From positions 11,234,713-11,298,712 of the forward strand of contig OX621240.1 in the NCBI GenBank assembly GCA_951640165.1: a stretch of DNA of 64,000 nt, read 5' to 3'. The translations under genes and the position numbers were made by a program. Positions 21,901-33,265 of this stretch are shown piece after piece. The notes under the pieces are model-generated. The model was not told where the DNA came from and did not search any database. It saw only the letters and a list, made by a program, of their open reading frames with translations. How positions within the stretch are numbered: position 1 is the stretch's first letter; the number at the start of each line of letters is the position of its first letter. The stretch is from Pseudoips prasinana. Its lineage: Eukaryota; Arthropoda; Insecta; Lepidoptera; Nolidae.

Positions 21901-23114
21901 ATAAATTGTTTGACTTAAACTACTATACTCTACTGTTATAACTTAAACAAGACTTTAAAAATTTACGACCAAAAATAGCAAAAACACATTTTATTCAAGA
22001 GCCCTGCGGACTCTTATTTTAGCGGATGAAAGAGTGCCGTGATATATATCAAAGTTATTTCGTATGTTATACATTATTTTAATAAGACGGTAGCCCTTCA
22101 TCTGGCGATATTTGGTCTGGCCATTGTTTTACTATTGCGAGTATAGAGGTAAAGCCATAACTCAATAAATGTCTCAGCACCATAACCCTTAAGCTGTAAT
22201 CATCCCAACGAAAGGCAGACGCCGTTGTTTAACTATAATGTTTGTAATGTCTGCCGTTTAAAGTATTCATTAATTAAATTTGTGTTTCACAAAATATGCT
22301 TCAATTACATTTACAGAATGTAGATGAAAATGGCAATTAATTGCGACTAATTGAAGCCATTATCAGAAAAATTACAAGCGCAACTCAAACACCGATTCGC
22401 AAACACTTTTTGTTCATGTTTGTCATTTTCCCCGTTTATTACTGGATAATATTAAAAATCTACCTCCAGGGCATCGTACGTTAATTCAGCTGAAAATCCC
22501 ACTCAAATTTAATCTCGGTGATTATATGAATACGCGCTATCCCTTACTCGGGGGTTGGCGTTAGAGCCCTTCGCCCCTAATTTATTCGGGTATACAGTTG
22601 CGATATTAACCATATTTTCATTGTGAACAGAAATTTTGGCCTAGATAATAACTTATGTAACGACAGTTGCGTACTACAAATATTGTGGTATAATTTCGGT
22701 GCCTCAAATTATATTATGAGCAATAAAATTGGAAGAGTCAAACTCCATAATCTAGTAATTTAACGAAAACATTAACTATCAATTACTCTGATTTTCTAAG
22801 TATTGAACAAAGGTATTTCTTTTGAAAAACACGAAGTAAAAGAACGTAACTGAATACAGACGTAGAAAGTTAATTTTAATCGTAGTCATATTAAGATGTC
22901 GTGATAAACACAAGGACCGCCGTAAGTATAATAATGAATGTTGACCATAATTTAGACAGAACCATAAGGACAAGATGTAGTAAAATATATCTATAACTAT
23001 ATATAATAACATAGATACTACGATAACAAAAATACTGACCCTGTAAATAAACATTTTGACAATAAATTAAATAAGATAGCCAAGTAACTAAATCATGAAT
23101 GTGATCACCCTCAT
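18976..23114. other. 4.1 kb with no recognised element
   Basis: Frames at 19047-19364, 21092-21283 and 22779-23054 have no recognisable domain and no repeat match. The patch 22440-22600 is less AT-rich than its surroundings. A short perfect palindrome lies at 20891-20917. This is the longest part of the window without an identified mobile element. It could be unique sequence or old repeats. Confidence 0.4.
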
Positions 23115-23460
23115 AATTATTATCATGTCAGCCAAAGAATGTCCACCGCTGGACAAAGGCCTCCCTAATGTTCTTAACTGGTATTGCTCCTTCTTATTGG
23201 CTTGTTAAGCCCATAGTAAGCGACCACGTCTCTGTTTCATAAGTCTTCACTGGAAACACACGTCCAACACGTCGAAAACTTTCGACTTAAAACACTGCGG
23301 TATTTGGGACGAGAAAATATGACCGCTTCCCGAACGCTGCCCAGTCGAGTAGGATTCTAAGACTGACCTCTTTCTGAAAGTTGGACTTACCTAGTTGAAT
23401 GGTGTGTCCTAGGTAAATATAGTCGTCTTCTTCGGGTGCAATAAGCAAGCTGTAATGAAT
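23115..23460 (-). pseudogene. RTE-type LINE relic
   Basis: The left edge has GTCCACCGCTGGACAAAGGC CTCCC, an RTE 3' terminus. Further in, the minus strand at about 23450-23330 encodes DDYIYLGHTIQL followed by KEV and RILLDWAAFGK-like text, the part of the RTE endonuclease-reverse-transcriptase just after the YADD region. It parallels the fragment at 45190-45400. Internal deletion and shifts. Confidence 0.6.
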
Positions 23461-24514
23461 AAATATATTAAAAAAAATATGTTTGTACGTACATATATTC
23501 CCTGTGTACTCCTAAACGGCTGAACAATTTTGATGAAATTTCCATACAATATTTATATTAGCACAGATGTTGATGGTAGCGATCGGATAAATATAATTTT
23601 ATCTTTGGATTTTCCTTTATATGACATTGCAACGCATGCCAGGTAGGTTCTTCAGCTAGATATAGATTAAATGTAGAGATAGTTTTGAATTCGTAGTTCC
23701 AGATTCTTATATGTACCAAATTAGTGTCAAAATATCAATATAATATTTAATTCATTAGCTTTACTTCTTCATCTAGCAAAAATTTATATCGCTAGCTCTG
23801 CAATCACCACCCCAATACATTATATTGCCTAAAATACAAATGTTGACATTGTTTTTGCCGTTTATATTCATCTATATGAATGTACGCATATGGCCCATTT
23901 CCCACCACATTAATCTTCCCGATAATCGTAATAAAACTAGCACATCAGTTAATCTACCACAGATGACTAATAGCGAAATATAACACAAATAGCCTAAATA
24001 AACTAACGCTCGGTATTAACGAAGCAAGGGATAATTACTCGAATAAATCCTAGAGATTGACGATAATAATTTGACCATCAATTTCAAATAGAGAACAAGG
24101 ACGAGGCAATTGACAAATTACTTTCAACCAAAGTTGTTAGAACTTGAGATTCAAAATGGATCTATTCTAGAATTTGTGTCTAGTAAACATCTATCAGTTC
24201 ACGGTTCATAAGATAAACTTTGGTAGGGTCAAGGACTTCTATCGATGAACAAAATACAAAACCAATATTTTACCACTTCTATCACACTCAGGTTTGTTGA
24301 AAATCGTTGAGACAAACAACAATAAATTGATATATGGATACGTTTCAGCCATCCTTTGTAAATATCGGAACATCACAAATTCAAAGGGTAATAAAGGAAG
24401 TTGTCAACAAAATTGATCTTATTTGTTGATTTTTATTTTCGTCCCTGCTCTTGTGGTGTGGAGAAATAAATAATTTAGGAAACAGGAGGATATGTAATAC
24501 ATAATATAATATAG
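23461..24514. other. Unrecognised AT-rich sequence
   Basis: The stretch CCTAAACGGCTGAACAATTT TGATGAAATTT (23512-23542) resembles the internal block of small Helitrons, but no ends were found. Nothing else is supported. Confidence 0.3.
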
Positions 24515-24857
24515 TATCTAGGGACAATGTCACGCAGATCCTAGCCCCAAACTAAGCAAAGCTTGTACTATGGGTACCAGGCGACGATATACATACTTAT
24601 ATAGATAGATAAATAAATATCTAGGGACAATGTCACGCAGATCATCCTAGCCCCAAACTAAGCAAAGCTTGTACTATGGGTACCAGGCGACGATATACAT
24701 ACTTATATAGATAGATAAATACTTATATACATAGAAAACATCCATGACTCAGAAACAAATATTCATGCTCATCACACAAATATTTGCACTTACCGGGATT
24801 CGAACCCAGGACCATCAGCTTCGTAGGCAGGGGCACTAACAACTAGGCTACGGTCAC
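24515..24857 (-). repeat. SINE family A copy with duplicated tail
   Basis: A tail unit of about 103 bp (ATCTAGGGACAATGTCACGC to GATAGATAAATA) is present twice in tandem, at 24515 and 24618, differing by a 3-bp gap (AGATCCTAG versus AGATCATCCTAG). The normal body and tRNA head follow, with box B complement GGGATTCGAACCC. Confidence 0.8.
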
Positions 24858-25169
24858 TTATCTTTCTCACTGATGCCTATTGGTGGCACGATTTACTGTT
24901 CGGTAATGTCAGGTTATAATTGAGTACATACGCTGTCCTGTACTCTATCTTCTCCAAAGGGCTAGTTTTCAATCAGCCAACTCATTAAACGTTGAATGAT
25001 AAAAGATTGGCTAAGGTATCCATATTAACATCGGCGTATAATTAAAAGCCTAGTTCTGGAATGAACAGGCTATTTGCTACAAACTTTAAACATAAAATAA
25101 TGTAAGTTCTCAATTTAACTGTATGGTTTTATTTGTATACATGATACGAAATTAAATCAGTCAATTTAC
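24858..25169. other. Unrecognised spacer
   Basis: No gene or repeat was identified. Confidence 0.35.
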
Positions 25170-25370
25170 TGCACGTGTGGCGCAGCGGCTTAGACAGTTG
25201 CCTCGCCGCTTCGTGTCGCGAGTTCAAGTCCCGCGCCGGACAACTATTTGTGTGACCCACAAATGGTTGTTCTGACTCTAGATGTAATTTGTGTCTGTCT
25301 ATTATATGTTTGTAAAGTACCCCGCGACACAGGGATTAGATTCCTTAGTGCGGTAGTTTATTTTGAGTTT
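25170..25370 (+). repeat. SINE family C, plus copy
   Basis: Head TGCACGTGTGGCGCAGCGGC TTAGACAG, box B AGTTCAAGTCCC, CCGGACAACTATTTGTGTGA, tail ATTATATGTTTGTAAAGTAC CCCGCGACAC. One of the best-preserved copies. Confidence 0.8.
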
Positions 25371-25719
25371 CAAACAATCGGATTATTAAGTAAACTTTAA
25401 ACTGGATGTTTGTTTTTAATACAATTTACTTCGACTTTTGTTTGTAAGTTTAATAATTTAGGCTGAATTTAGATATTATGCAAGTGTTGATGCAGCCCAT
25501 ACTGTCCCACTGCAAGAGAAGAGTCTCTTCTCATGAGTATTTAGGCATAAGGAGAATTTAAGAGAAAATTTAAATGAAATGCTATAGCAATCTAAAAAAT
25601 CTGTTATAAGACAAAGGTGACATTACGAGTTACCGCCACGTTAAGTAAGTTGCGGCAATAACGGCCACAATATTGTTTTACTTCGGGACTGACAGAACAC
25701 TTATTATCCTGTTGTTTAA
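25371..25719. other. Unrecognised spacer
   Basis: No gene or repeat was identified. Confidence 0.35.
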
Positions 25720-26890
25720 TGGTGAATTCACAGAATACGAGTGAATGGCGGCGTCCCGGTAGATAGTATCAGTGACCAACAACATGGTTTTGTTTCATCT
25801 AGGTCTACAACCATCAATTTACTGTCTTTTATTTAGTCCCTAGTGGAATCAGTAGATTCTAATAAATAATTTGAGGTGTTGTACACTGATTTCAGTAAGG
25901 CGTTTAATAAAATTTCTTCCTCCATTCTATTTGACAATATTGTATTGTATGGTATACCGGTATCTTTGTTGAAATTGTTGATATCCTATTTAACGACGCG
26001 TGAATTCTATGGTGCCATAAATGGTTTCACATTGACGATGAATTATGGTATGACTTTCGGTTCCCCCCAAGATACTCATTTGGCCCCTATATTATTTATT
26101 TATCTTTATAAATGAATGATCATTCCCTTATATTTCACTCTTCGGAGTGTTTTTTATAGGCGGAAGACTTAAAGTTCTCTAGAACAATTGAATCGTCAAG
26201 TGATATTGGGCTCTTGCAAGAAGATCTGAACCAAGTTATTGAGTAGTGTGAGAACAATAAAATAAAACGAAACTAGAAAAATTTTACCATTTGACTTTTT
26301 AGAGGAAATAAAACGCTTTTAGCTCAGAGTATTTTATTAAGAACGTAGAAGTTCAAGAAGTCGATACTATTAGAGAACTGGGAGAGCTATATGATAAAAA
26401 TAATTTTGTTCTATATATTGAAAACATTATGAAAAAGCCATTATAAAACACTTGGTTTTGTGATTCGGTACACTAAAGACTTTAAAAAGGTGAGCACTAG
26501 AATATTGTTATACAATAGCCTGGTACGAAGATTGCAGCGTTGTACGGAGACCGCAATAAGCTACACATAAGCTCCTCTTAGAAAGAGTTCAGAAACGGTT
26601 TTATGGCACCTTGCATTTTTAAAGGACAAAAGTAAAGCACTACCTTACCTAGAGGGCTGAAATGCGTGTTGAGTATCGTACTTGTGCATGCAATTTTCTT
26701 ATTTATATTGCCCAGCTTACATGTGTATATAATTTTCGGGGGAAAGGGGTGGAAATTGCATCCCGGCTTTATTAAACTTAGGGCTTAGTTTTAACTCAAA
26801 GTGGGCAACGTCAAGCTTTAAAGCTAAATTTAACCATAGAATGATTAAGGTCATAGACGCGGTCGTATATGAGGTAATAAAATTATAACA
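25720..26890 (+). pseudogene. LINE reverse transcriptase relic (Jockey/CR1-like)
   Basis: Plus-strand pieces follow the reverse transcriptase order: SDQQHGF, then SSRSTTINLLSF (about 25765-25833); YTDFSKAFNKIS (25876 on), with the catalytic Asp of the first motif; YGIPVSLLKLLISYLTTREF; then FGSPQDTHLAPILF, in place of the family's GVPQGS-L-GP-LF. Later frames have IGLLQEDLNQVIE and an ARG-free thumb region. The tail half near 26650-26780 resembles 32860-33010. It would copy element RNA at a nicked site. Many stops and shifts; old. An A-rich end lies at about 26885-26910. Confidence 0.6.
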
Positions 26891-26991
26891 TACAACAAAA
26901 AAAAAACACCTAGTTGAAAAAATTACATAAGCATGGGTCTAGAAAACAGTTATCCTGCCCTGTTGTTACCATTATGGTACAAAAGTTTATG

Positions 26992-27130
26992 TACAGACGC
27001 CAGGACACCCAGCTATCCCAATCTGTCCAATTTCTTTTACAGATTTTCAACTTTATCATAAAAGCATAAGGTTCACTTTCAATTGGGGAAATTTGACAGA
27101 TTGGGGTAGCTTGATGTGCTGGCGTCTGTA
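26992..27130. mobile_element. Foldback MITE, copy 3
   Basis: 139 bp, TACAGACGCCAGGACACCCA at the left and GATGTGCTGGCGTCTGTA at the right. The left arm has drifted (TATCCCAATCTGTCCAATTT). Confidence 0.8.
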
Positions 27131-27459
27131 CATCATAGCTTTGTACAGACCATAGTTCTTCGCAACTTTCATCGTAGTTACTGTCGCATAGTGATAACAC
27201 CTACTTGCCCAACGTAAATTGTTCATAATATTCCCGCATTACTGTGAAACTGTGGAGTGGAAACAATGCCAGCATTGTACTTGCTATAAACTATGGAAAG
27301 GTCTGGTATTAATCACAAAGCGGTTACGCATCGACTATGCCGCTACAAGGGTACCTACTACCTGAAAGGAAATAAATAATTTCCTATAAATATTTTATGA
27401 AAAGACGCAGTCGACGGTATATTTGAATGGCGCTCTGTGATAAAAGTACGTTTTTATAA
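27131..27459. other. Unrecognised spacer
   Basis: The frame at 26910-27200 that covers the MITE is not a gene. Nothing else is recognised. Confidence 0.35.
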
Positions 27460-27740
27460 GGCTATTGGCGGCCCGGTACGTTCTTCGCTACGTATAAGGC
27501 ATAGTAATAAAAAAATGATTATTAAGTTCATTTATTCAAACAAAAAAATATTTTAAATTGCTAAAAGATATTGATTTTACACGTTTTCAAGACTGTTTTT
27601 AAATTTTCTCTACATATAAACCTTCCCTGGACTTCCACGAATAACTCAAGACCAAAATTAGCCAAATCGGTCAAGGCGTTGTTGAGTTATAACATTACAA
27701 CGAAAAGTGGCATTGATTTTTATATATATAGATTTAATAA
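27460..27740 (-). mobile_element. Non-autonomous Helitron, minus strand
   Basis: The inverse of the element at 49075-49318: it shares CACTTTTCGTTGTAATGTTA TAACTCAACAACGCC, TGGCTAATTTTGGTCTTGA, TCCAGGGAAGGTTTATATGT and the GCGAAGAACGTACCGGGC end (all read on the minus strand). The expected CTAGT at the 3' end is worn. Confidence 0.6.
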
Positions 27741-28090
27741 TAATAATAAAAATAATTATTCTATTGAACTTTTGAGTAAATATATCGTTCTGTATAAGTG
27801 ACATCTCATGAATCAGATCTCACTCTAGAAAAAACTTAAGCATCCTTACTCCGAATCAACTTCTCATTCTTACATCAAGACTTACCTTCCGCTGTAATGA
27901 TTGCACCTCGGTATTGCGTTTCGAGTGGAAGTTCACACTGCTGGAAAACCGAATCGAACTAAATTTGTCAGTGAATTATTTTTGATATTACATAGAACAC
28001 AGCAGGCAAACTAAAGTAACTGATACAGCTCAAAGGACTGCTCAAATGCCGCAGAAGATAAAGATAGAGAGAAGAGGCAGGAAGATAACT
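27741..28090. other. Unrecognised spacer
   Basis: No gene or repeat was identified. Confidence 0.3.
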
Positions 28091-28205
28091 ACAGCCCTTG
28101 AAAAATCTTGTGCGGGTCGCTTGAAGCCACAGAATGCGGATGCGCAAGAGCGGCGATTGTGAAGTCTCTCGGAAAGTCCAGCAGCGGACGTCTTTCATTT
28201 GACAA
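28091..28205 (+). repeat. RTE-type LINE 3' end fragment
   Basis: Reads GGTCGCTTGAAGCCACAGAA TGCGGATGCG, then GGAAAGTCCAGCAGCGGACG TCTTTCA, the coding end and terminus of an RTE element. Related termini lie at 34265 and 57885 on the other strand. Confidence 0.5.
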
Positions 28206-28583
28206 TATGACCAACGTCAGCACTGGTTAATTATCTATACGTATGTATTGAAATGCCTATGGCGTAAGTGTACCTCTGTACAACTTTGTGTATAAAGTTT
28301 TGAAATATATAAATAAAGGAGAAAAGAATATACAATCATGATTTTCTCTTATACTAACAGTTTCTCCTATAATAGTTACGTAAGAATTTATAAGCGGTAA
28401 TTTCATCAGAAGTTGAAGCATCTGGTTAATATTACAAACTTCAGAGAGTAATAATTTTTGGACATTCATCATAAGTGAAAAATAAAGAAGGATAAATAAT
28501 CAAAACTTTTTCTAAAATTCACTAATGAAGACCTTTTTCTGTGATGCCGTGCTTCAAATAATACCTATATTTTAACTCTTTTA
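28206..28583. other. Unrecognised spacer
   Basis: A 71-residue frame overlaps it but has no domain. Confidence 0.3.
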
Positions 28584-28665
28584 AGGGTCCCGTAGCCAAG
28601 GGATACCAACGGAGCCCTTAGTAGCCTTCGTTGTCCGTCCGTCTGAACGTAACTTTAAGTCTAAT
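28584..28665 (+). repeat. Fragment of the GGGTTCCGTA repeat
   Basis: AAGGGTCCCGTAGCCAAGGG ATACCAACGGAGCCCTTAGT, then TTGTCCGTCCGTCTG. Same family as 39984-40570 and 55485-55560. Confidence 0.55.
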
Positions 28666-28714
28666 GCACCGCAATAGGTAGATAGTTGTAATTAATAGTA
28701 TGAGTATTTGTACT

Positions 28715-28865
28715 ATAACAAAAAATAATAAAGAAATTATGGTAAGGTTATTCAGAGCTGCATACCCGCGCCGGGGCTCCCCCCATGAGACGTCTAAAGA
28801 AGTCCACGGCAGGTACGTTTTGGTCAGTGCGTGTCCGACATACCCACCCGCAGACACTTCTTACG
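28715..28865 (-). repeat. Interspersed repeat shared with 56045-56215
   Basis: On the minus strand it reads AAGTGTCTGCGGGTGGGTAT GTCGGACACGCACTGACCAA. The same block occurs at 56085-56140 on the plus strand. The element class is not known. Confidence 0.45.
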
Positions 28866-29349
28866 GACGGCAAGTGTAGGTATTCCCAATGCCTTGTCAA
28901 ATAAAAAGGTTAGGTTTAATTAGGTTAGATTAGGCTGTAAATCTACGACAAAGGTACGGAACACTTTGCGTGCGAATCCAACTCGATTTTAGCTGGTTTT
29001 TAATCCATTGTACAAACAGTGGATAAAGAATAGGTTTATGTTATTTTAACAATTACTAATTAGCAGAGCGACTGGTTCAGCATACTAAAGCTGAGCTTTT
29101 AAGTTGTCACTTTGAAATGACTTTTATAGTTAAACTTAATATTGTACCCGAGAGATTTTCAGATATCTAGTCCCTAATTAAAACCCAAAAAAAGACTTTA
29201 ACGATCTATACTAATTATTTATTTAGAACATGCGCAAAAGTCTATAAGAGATGGAGAATGATCATATATTCCTGTTTTCTACATGACCTATTTATATGTG
29301 CAAAACAAAAAAAAATCTATTAACAAAAGGCGCAAGAATAGAAATATAA
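28866..29349. other. Unrecognised AT-rich spacer
   Basis: No gene or repeat was identified. Confidence 0.3.
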
Positions 29350-29594
29350 TAATATCTAGGGACAATGTCCCACAGTTTATCCTAGCTCCAAACTAAGCAA
29401 AGCTTGTAGAATGGGTACCAGGCAACGATATACATACTTATATAGATAGATAAATAATTATATACATAGAAAACATCCATGACTCAGAAACAAATATTCG
29501 TGCTCATCACACAAATATTTGCACTGACCGGGATTCGAACTCAGGACTACCAGCTTCGTAGGCAGAAGCACTACCAACTAAGCTACGGTGACCG
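29350..29594 (-). repeat. SINE family A copy, full length
   Basis: Tail AATATCTAGGGACAATGTCC, body CCAGGCAACGATATACATAC, head complement GGGATTCGAACTCAGGAC to AGCTACGGTGACCGTC. Near-complete copy. Confidence 0.75.
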
Positions 29595-30054
29595 TCATAT
29601 AATTTGATATTAAGGAAGTACTTATATAATCCCTATAATAGCCTGAAAATATAAAGGCAAAACTAATCTGTTTTCATCACAAAGTGGAAGTAACGTAATA
29701 AAACGCAAAGGGAGTATTGACATAGTTCTCTTTTGTATTCAATGTCAGCCGCCAGCTGACGCGACGGCAGCGTTTTAAAATGGCTTATGAATTATAACAC
29801 CTTCAGAAGAAAATTTAACTCAAATAATTTCGTTGCTTTCTTGTTAATAAATTTAAATTAATTAATGTTATGTATACAGTAGTGATGTAAATTACCCCAA
29901 CATGTACTCAAAATTTTACTTAACAATTTAACATAAATTAAAATAATTGTGTAGTAGACTAATTGGCACAACCATCCAAATATATATATTACTAGTACTT
30001 GTGAGTAAATTAATTAAACCCAAAAAAGTTATTATAAAAATGATAGATAGATAG
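29595..30054. other. Unrecognised AT-rich spacer
   Basis: No gene or repeat was identified. Confidence 0.3.
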
Positions 30055-30190
30055 ATAAAACTCTTTATTGTACACCTCAAGAAACAATACAAACTGATAA
30101 CATATACAAATTAATACAGTACAAATGGCGGCCTTATCACAAGGTGTGATCTCTTCCAGACAACCTAGGTAGTGAAAGAATAAAGGAGTT
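30055..30190 (-). repeat. 3' UTR of a non-LTR retroelement
   Basis: Starts with GATAGATAGATAGATAAAAC TCTTTATTGTACACC, then ACAAATGGCGGCCTTATCAC and TGATCTCTTCCAGACAACC. I recognise this as a very common 3' end in moth genomes. No coding part is left. Confidence 0.55.
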
Positions 30191-30301
30191 ACAGAGATGG
30201 TTATTAATAATTAAATGATTATTGTCACTATTTATAGTCTTAAATATATTTTACATCATGGTTGAATAGTTATGTCGATATTGAGGTAAGAAATCAAATA
30301 A

Positions 30302-30540
30302 TAATAATAATAATAATGTCCTGGGACACTGTTCCCAAACTAAGCAGACCTTGTACTATGGAAACCAGATAACTGATATACTACATATACTTCTTTTCTT
30401 TTCTAAATACATACTTATATAGATAATTTACGCCCAGACTCAGGACAAACAGACATGTCCCGGGTGGGACTCGAACCCACGACCCGCGGTGTAAAGGCAG
30501 CGTATCTACCAACGACGCCAACAGACCCAGTGATTATTAG
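30302..30540 (-). repeat. SINE family B copy
   Basis: Tail TAATAATAATGTCCTGGGAC, body AAACTAAGCAGACCTTGTAC, and head complement GGGTGGGACTCGAACCCACG ACCCGCGGTG, ending CCAACAGACCCAGTG. It has a recognisable box B. A palindrome at 30550-30590 follows directly. Confidence 0.75.
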
Positions 30541-30549
30541 GGCGGTCCT

Positions 30550-30590
30550 TGAAATACCCAGTGAAACAGTTTGTTTCACTGGGTATTTCA
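30550..30590. repeat. Perfect inverted repeat, 18-bp arms
   Basis: TGAAATACCCAGTGAAAC and its exact reverse complement, separated by AGTTT. It lies just outside the head end of the SINE B copy. Confidence 0.9.
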
Positions 30591-31009
30591 TGGGTTCCTC
30601 CGGATTCAACATGGTCTTACTTTATATTAATTGTTTAATTGACTTCAAAGAAGGATGATTTTGTTTTTATATTACGCAATTTCTCCGTCCGGGTCCCAAG
30701 ACTCGATTTTGATAAGTTTTATTTTCCATGGGAAATGCTTTCTGTATGGGCCCATTTAAATGAAATCGGTTCTATGTTTTTAAATATAGTAAGTTTTATA
30801 AAACATGGACATCGATAATGAAATATAGCATAGCAACAATGTTTAATAATAGTGTGACCTATTTCTATATTCTGGTCCAATTATTTATGCTTTAAAAGTA
30901 AGCCTCCGGCTATTTTAAAATACGTTTCCAGAAAAGCGAAAGTAGAAATGTTCCTCATGTCTGTCAAAGATCACGATAAAGCCAATTATTAAAACAAAAA
31001 AATAAATAT
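30591..31009. other. Unrecognised spacer
   Basis: No gene or repeat was identified. Confidence 0.3.
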
Positions 31010-31257
31010 AATAATAATATCTAGGGACAATGTCACACAGATCATCCTAGCCCCAAACTAAGCAAAGCTTGTACTATGGGTACCAGGCGACGATATACAT
31101 ACTTATATAGATAGATAAATACTTAAATACATAGAAAACATCCATGACTCAGAAACAATTATTCGTGCTCATCACACAAATATTTGCACTTACCGGGATT
31201 CGAACCCAGGACCACCAGCTTCGTAGGCAGGAGCGCTACCAACTAGGCTACGGTGAC
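31010..31257 (-). repeat. SINE family A copy, full length
   Basis: Tail ATATCTAGGGACAATGTCAC, body GGTACCAGGCGACGATATAC, head complement GGGATTCGAACCCAGGACCA and CTAGGCTACGGTGAC. One of the cleanest copies. Confidence 0.8.
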
Positions 31258-31449
31258 ATATATCTGGAACTTATCACAGAGCGCCATCTAGCCGAAACTA
31301 AGCAAAGTTTGTACTACACTTTAGTTTTTTGTAAATATTTACATACAATACATAAAAAAAAGCCAGAACCAGCCGAATGACATATTTCTGGTCAAGATAC
31401 ATGTTTATGAATAAAACTATGTAATAATCTTGCACGAGAATAGTAATAA

Positions 31450-31547
31450 TAACAATCATATCCTGGAACATTATTCACACACGGCGATCTGATCCCAAAC
31501 TTAGCAGAGCTTGTACTATGGAAAGCAGACTATACAATAACTGATAT

Positions 31548-31626
<79 letters not shown>

Positions 31627-31793
31627 TACTACTACTTTTCTATTGTAAATACATACTTATTTAGATAATTACGACCAGACTCAGGACAAGAAGACATATT
31701 CATGCACACAAGTATCTGTCCTGGATGGGAATCGAACCCAGTGCGGCGTGAAAGGCAAGTATTTACCAACCAAGCCAACGGGCCCGTCATAGT
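31450..31793 (-). repeat. SINE family B copy with (TA)n expansion
   Basis: Tail CATATCCTGGAACATTATTC, body AACTTAGCAGAGCTTGTACT, then a (TA)n run at about 31553-31624, then TACATACTTATTTAGATAAT and the head complement GGGAATCGAACCCAG. The repeat run has expanded inside the SINE body. Confidence 0.75.
31553..31624. repeat. (AT)n microsatellite, about 72 bp
   Basis: A pure AT dinucleotide run located where other family B copies have a short TA-rich stretch (ACTGATATACTACATATACT). Confidence 0.95.
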
Positions 31794-31989
31794 ACCCGAA
31801 ACCTTTAGAACAGATGACAGTTTCACTACTAACTGAGTCACGGAGGTTGTTGGCCACGGATAATAAACCTTAATAAAATTATGTAAATGAACAGCTAAAT
31901 AAACATAGTATTATTGTAAATATTCTACGTCTGTTATTAATTCTCCCATACGATAGGGAAAAAGTAATCGTCTCAAAGTCCCAATCTGT

Positions 31990-32335
31990 TGGCGTAAAGG
32001 AGTAACAAACATACATCCATACATCTATACTCACAAACTTTGACATTTATAATATTAGTAGGATGTGTACCTGCCTCTAGCGGTTTTGGAAGTGCACGCA
32101 GGAATAGCTCTCAGATGGTAGATATTTTTGTACTTACTTGACACTTATTGCATATATATTTTGGACAATTCACACAATATCTTTATAAATTGTAGCCTAT
32201 GTGTTATTCTGATGTATAAACTATATTATTGTAAAGTTACATTAAATTCCATTAGGTAGCTTTTACGTGAAAGAGTAACAAACATCCATTCATACTTACA
32301 AACTTTCGCGTTGATAATATAGGATTATAAAACTG
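31990..32335 (-). mobile_element. Two small Helitron 5' ends, minus strand
   Basis: AGTAACAAACATACATCCAT ACATC, then TTTGACATTTATAATATTAG TAGGAT (32003-32064), and again AGAGTAACAAACATCCATTC, then TTTCGCGTTGATAATATAGG AT (32273-32335), are reverse complements of the starts at 49995 and 55600. The CTAGT ends are missing, so both are partial or old. Confidence 0.5.
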
Positions 32336-32499
32336 AACCAAAAGTATAATATTTAACAGTGATAACCCTACAATCAGTTGTAACACATTCCAATTTCCAG
32401 AACATTTTCCAATTTCCAGATAATGGCATGGTGAGTATGTGTACTTTATTGAATATAAATAATTGGTTGGTGGAAAATGCCGTGTGGTTTTCAGCCTAA

Positions 32500-32705
32500 A
32501 AAAAATAACTGGGTCACCCCATCATTATGTGGGTGTCGTAAAAGGCGACAAAGGGTTACGCCAAGTAGTCGGGCAGCAGCGCCAACTAACTGCGGTTCCC
32601 AGCTCACATGCCAAGCGCGGTGACTACGGCAAATCCCTCTAAATGGTAACGTTATAGAAACTTTTGGAGGAGGCCATTGTCCAGTTGTTGCTGGACGATA
32701 TCAGG
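32500..32705 (+). repeat. RTE-type LINE 3' region, plus strand
   Basis: Reads GGGTCACCCCATCATTATGT GGGTGTCGTAAAAGGCGACA AAGGG, then CAGCAGCGCC, TCACATGCCAAGCGCGGTGA CTACGGCAAA and GTCCAGTTGTTGCTGGACGA. Same family as 8600, 10985 and 50840. Confidence 0.65.
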
Positions 32706-32819
32706 CTGCTGATGTGAGAAGAATTCTGAAAATAAGATTGTGTTTTAGAACCAACACTGTTTTGTACTTTGTTGTGGTAGACAAAGAGTTCTCTTCAACA
32801 CTCTGTATGAATCTAGTAT

Positions 32820-33265
32820 AATCATAATCAAAATAGTGCTCGAATAATGTTGCATTCGAGCACTTGACGTGTTAGCAGCCCTTGAGAATGGTCCATAGAA
32901 CAAAACACGTGTTGGGTATCGTATTGGCGCATGTAATTTGCTTTTTATATTGTCCTTCTTGCATGTGCATATATTTGCGGGTGGAAGGGTGGTGCAAATT
33001 GCATCCCGGCATGATTAAACTGACAATTAGCGGAATTAACATTACATATTGATTTTGTATTTTGATTGTTATGGATTTCCGCAAAGTAACGCCTGATTCC
33101 ATTACTTATAATCATAATATTATAATATTGTTTCTTTCCATCCCTGGACACCGTGGACTGGTTCAAGTATTATTTCTGGATTATGTTTATTGTAAGCAAT
33201 GTTTTGTGATGAGATAATAAATAAATAAATAAAAAAAAAAAATAATAATAATAATCTTTATTCAC
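32820..33265 (+). pseudogene. LINE C-terminal and 3' UTR relic
   Basis: The segment GTTGGGTATCGTATTGGCGC ATGTAATTTGC to GTGCAAATTGCATCCCGGCA parallels 26657-26767 in the LINE relic at 25720, so both belong to one LINE family. It ends in a T-poor tail (ATAAATAAATAAATAAAAAA then (AAT)n) at 33215-33254. Coding is fully decayed: stops in all frames. Confidence 0.55.

Noticed and set aside
31144..31380. Frame starting MTQKQLFVLITQIFALTGIRTQ, also at 51947-52243
   Set aside because: The shared peptide is encoded by the SINE A body and head, not by a gene.
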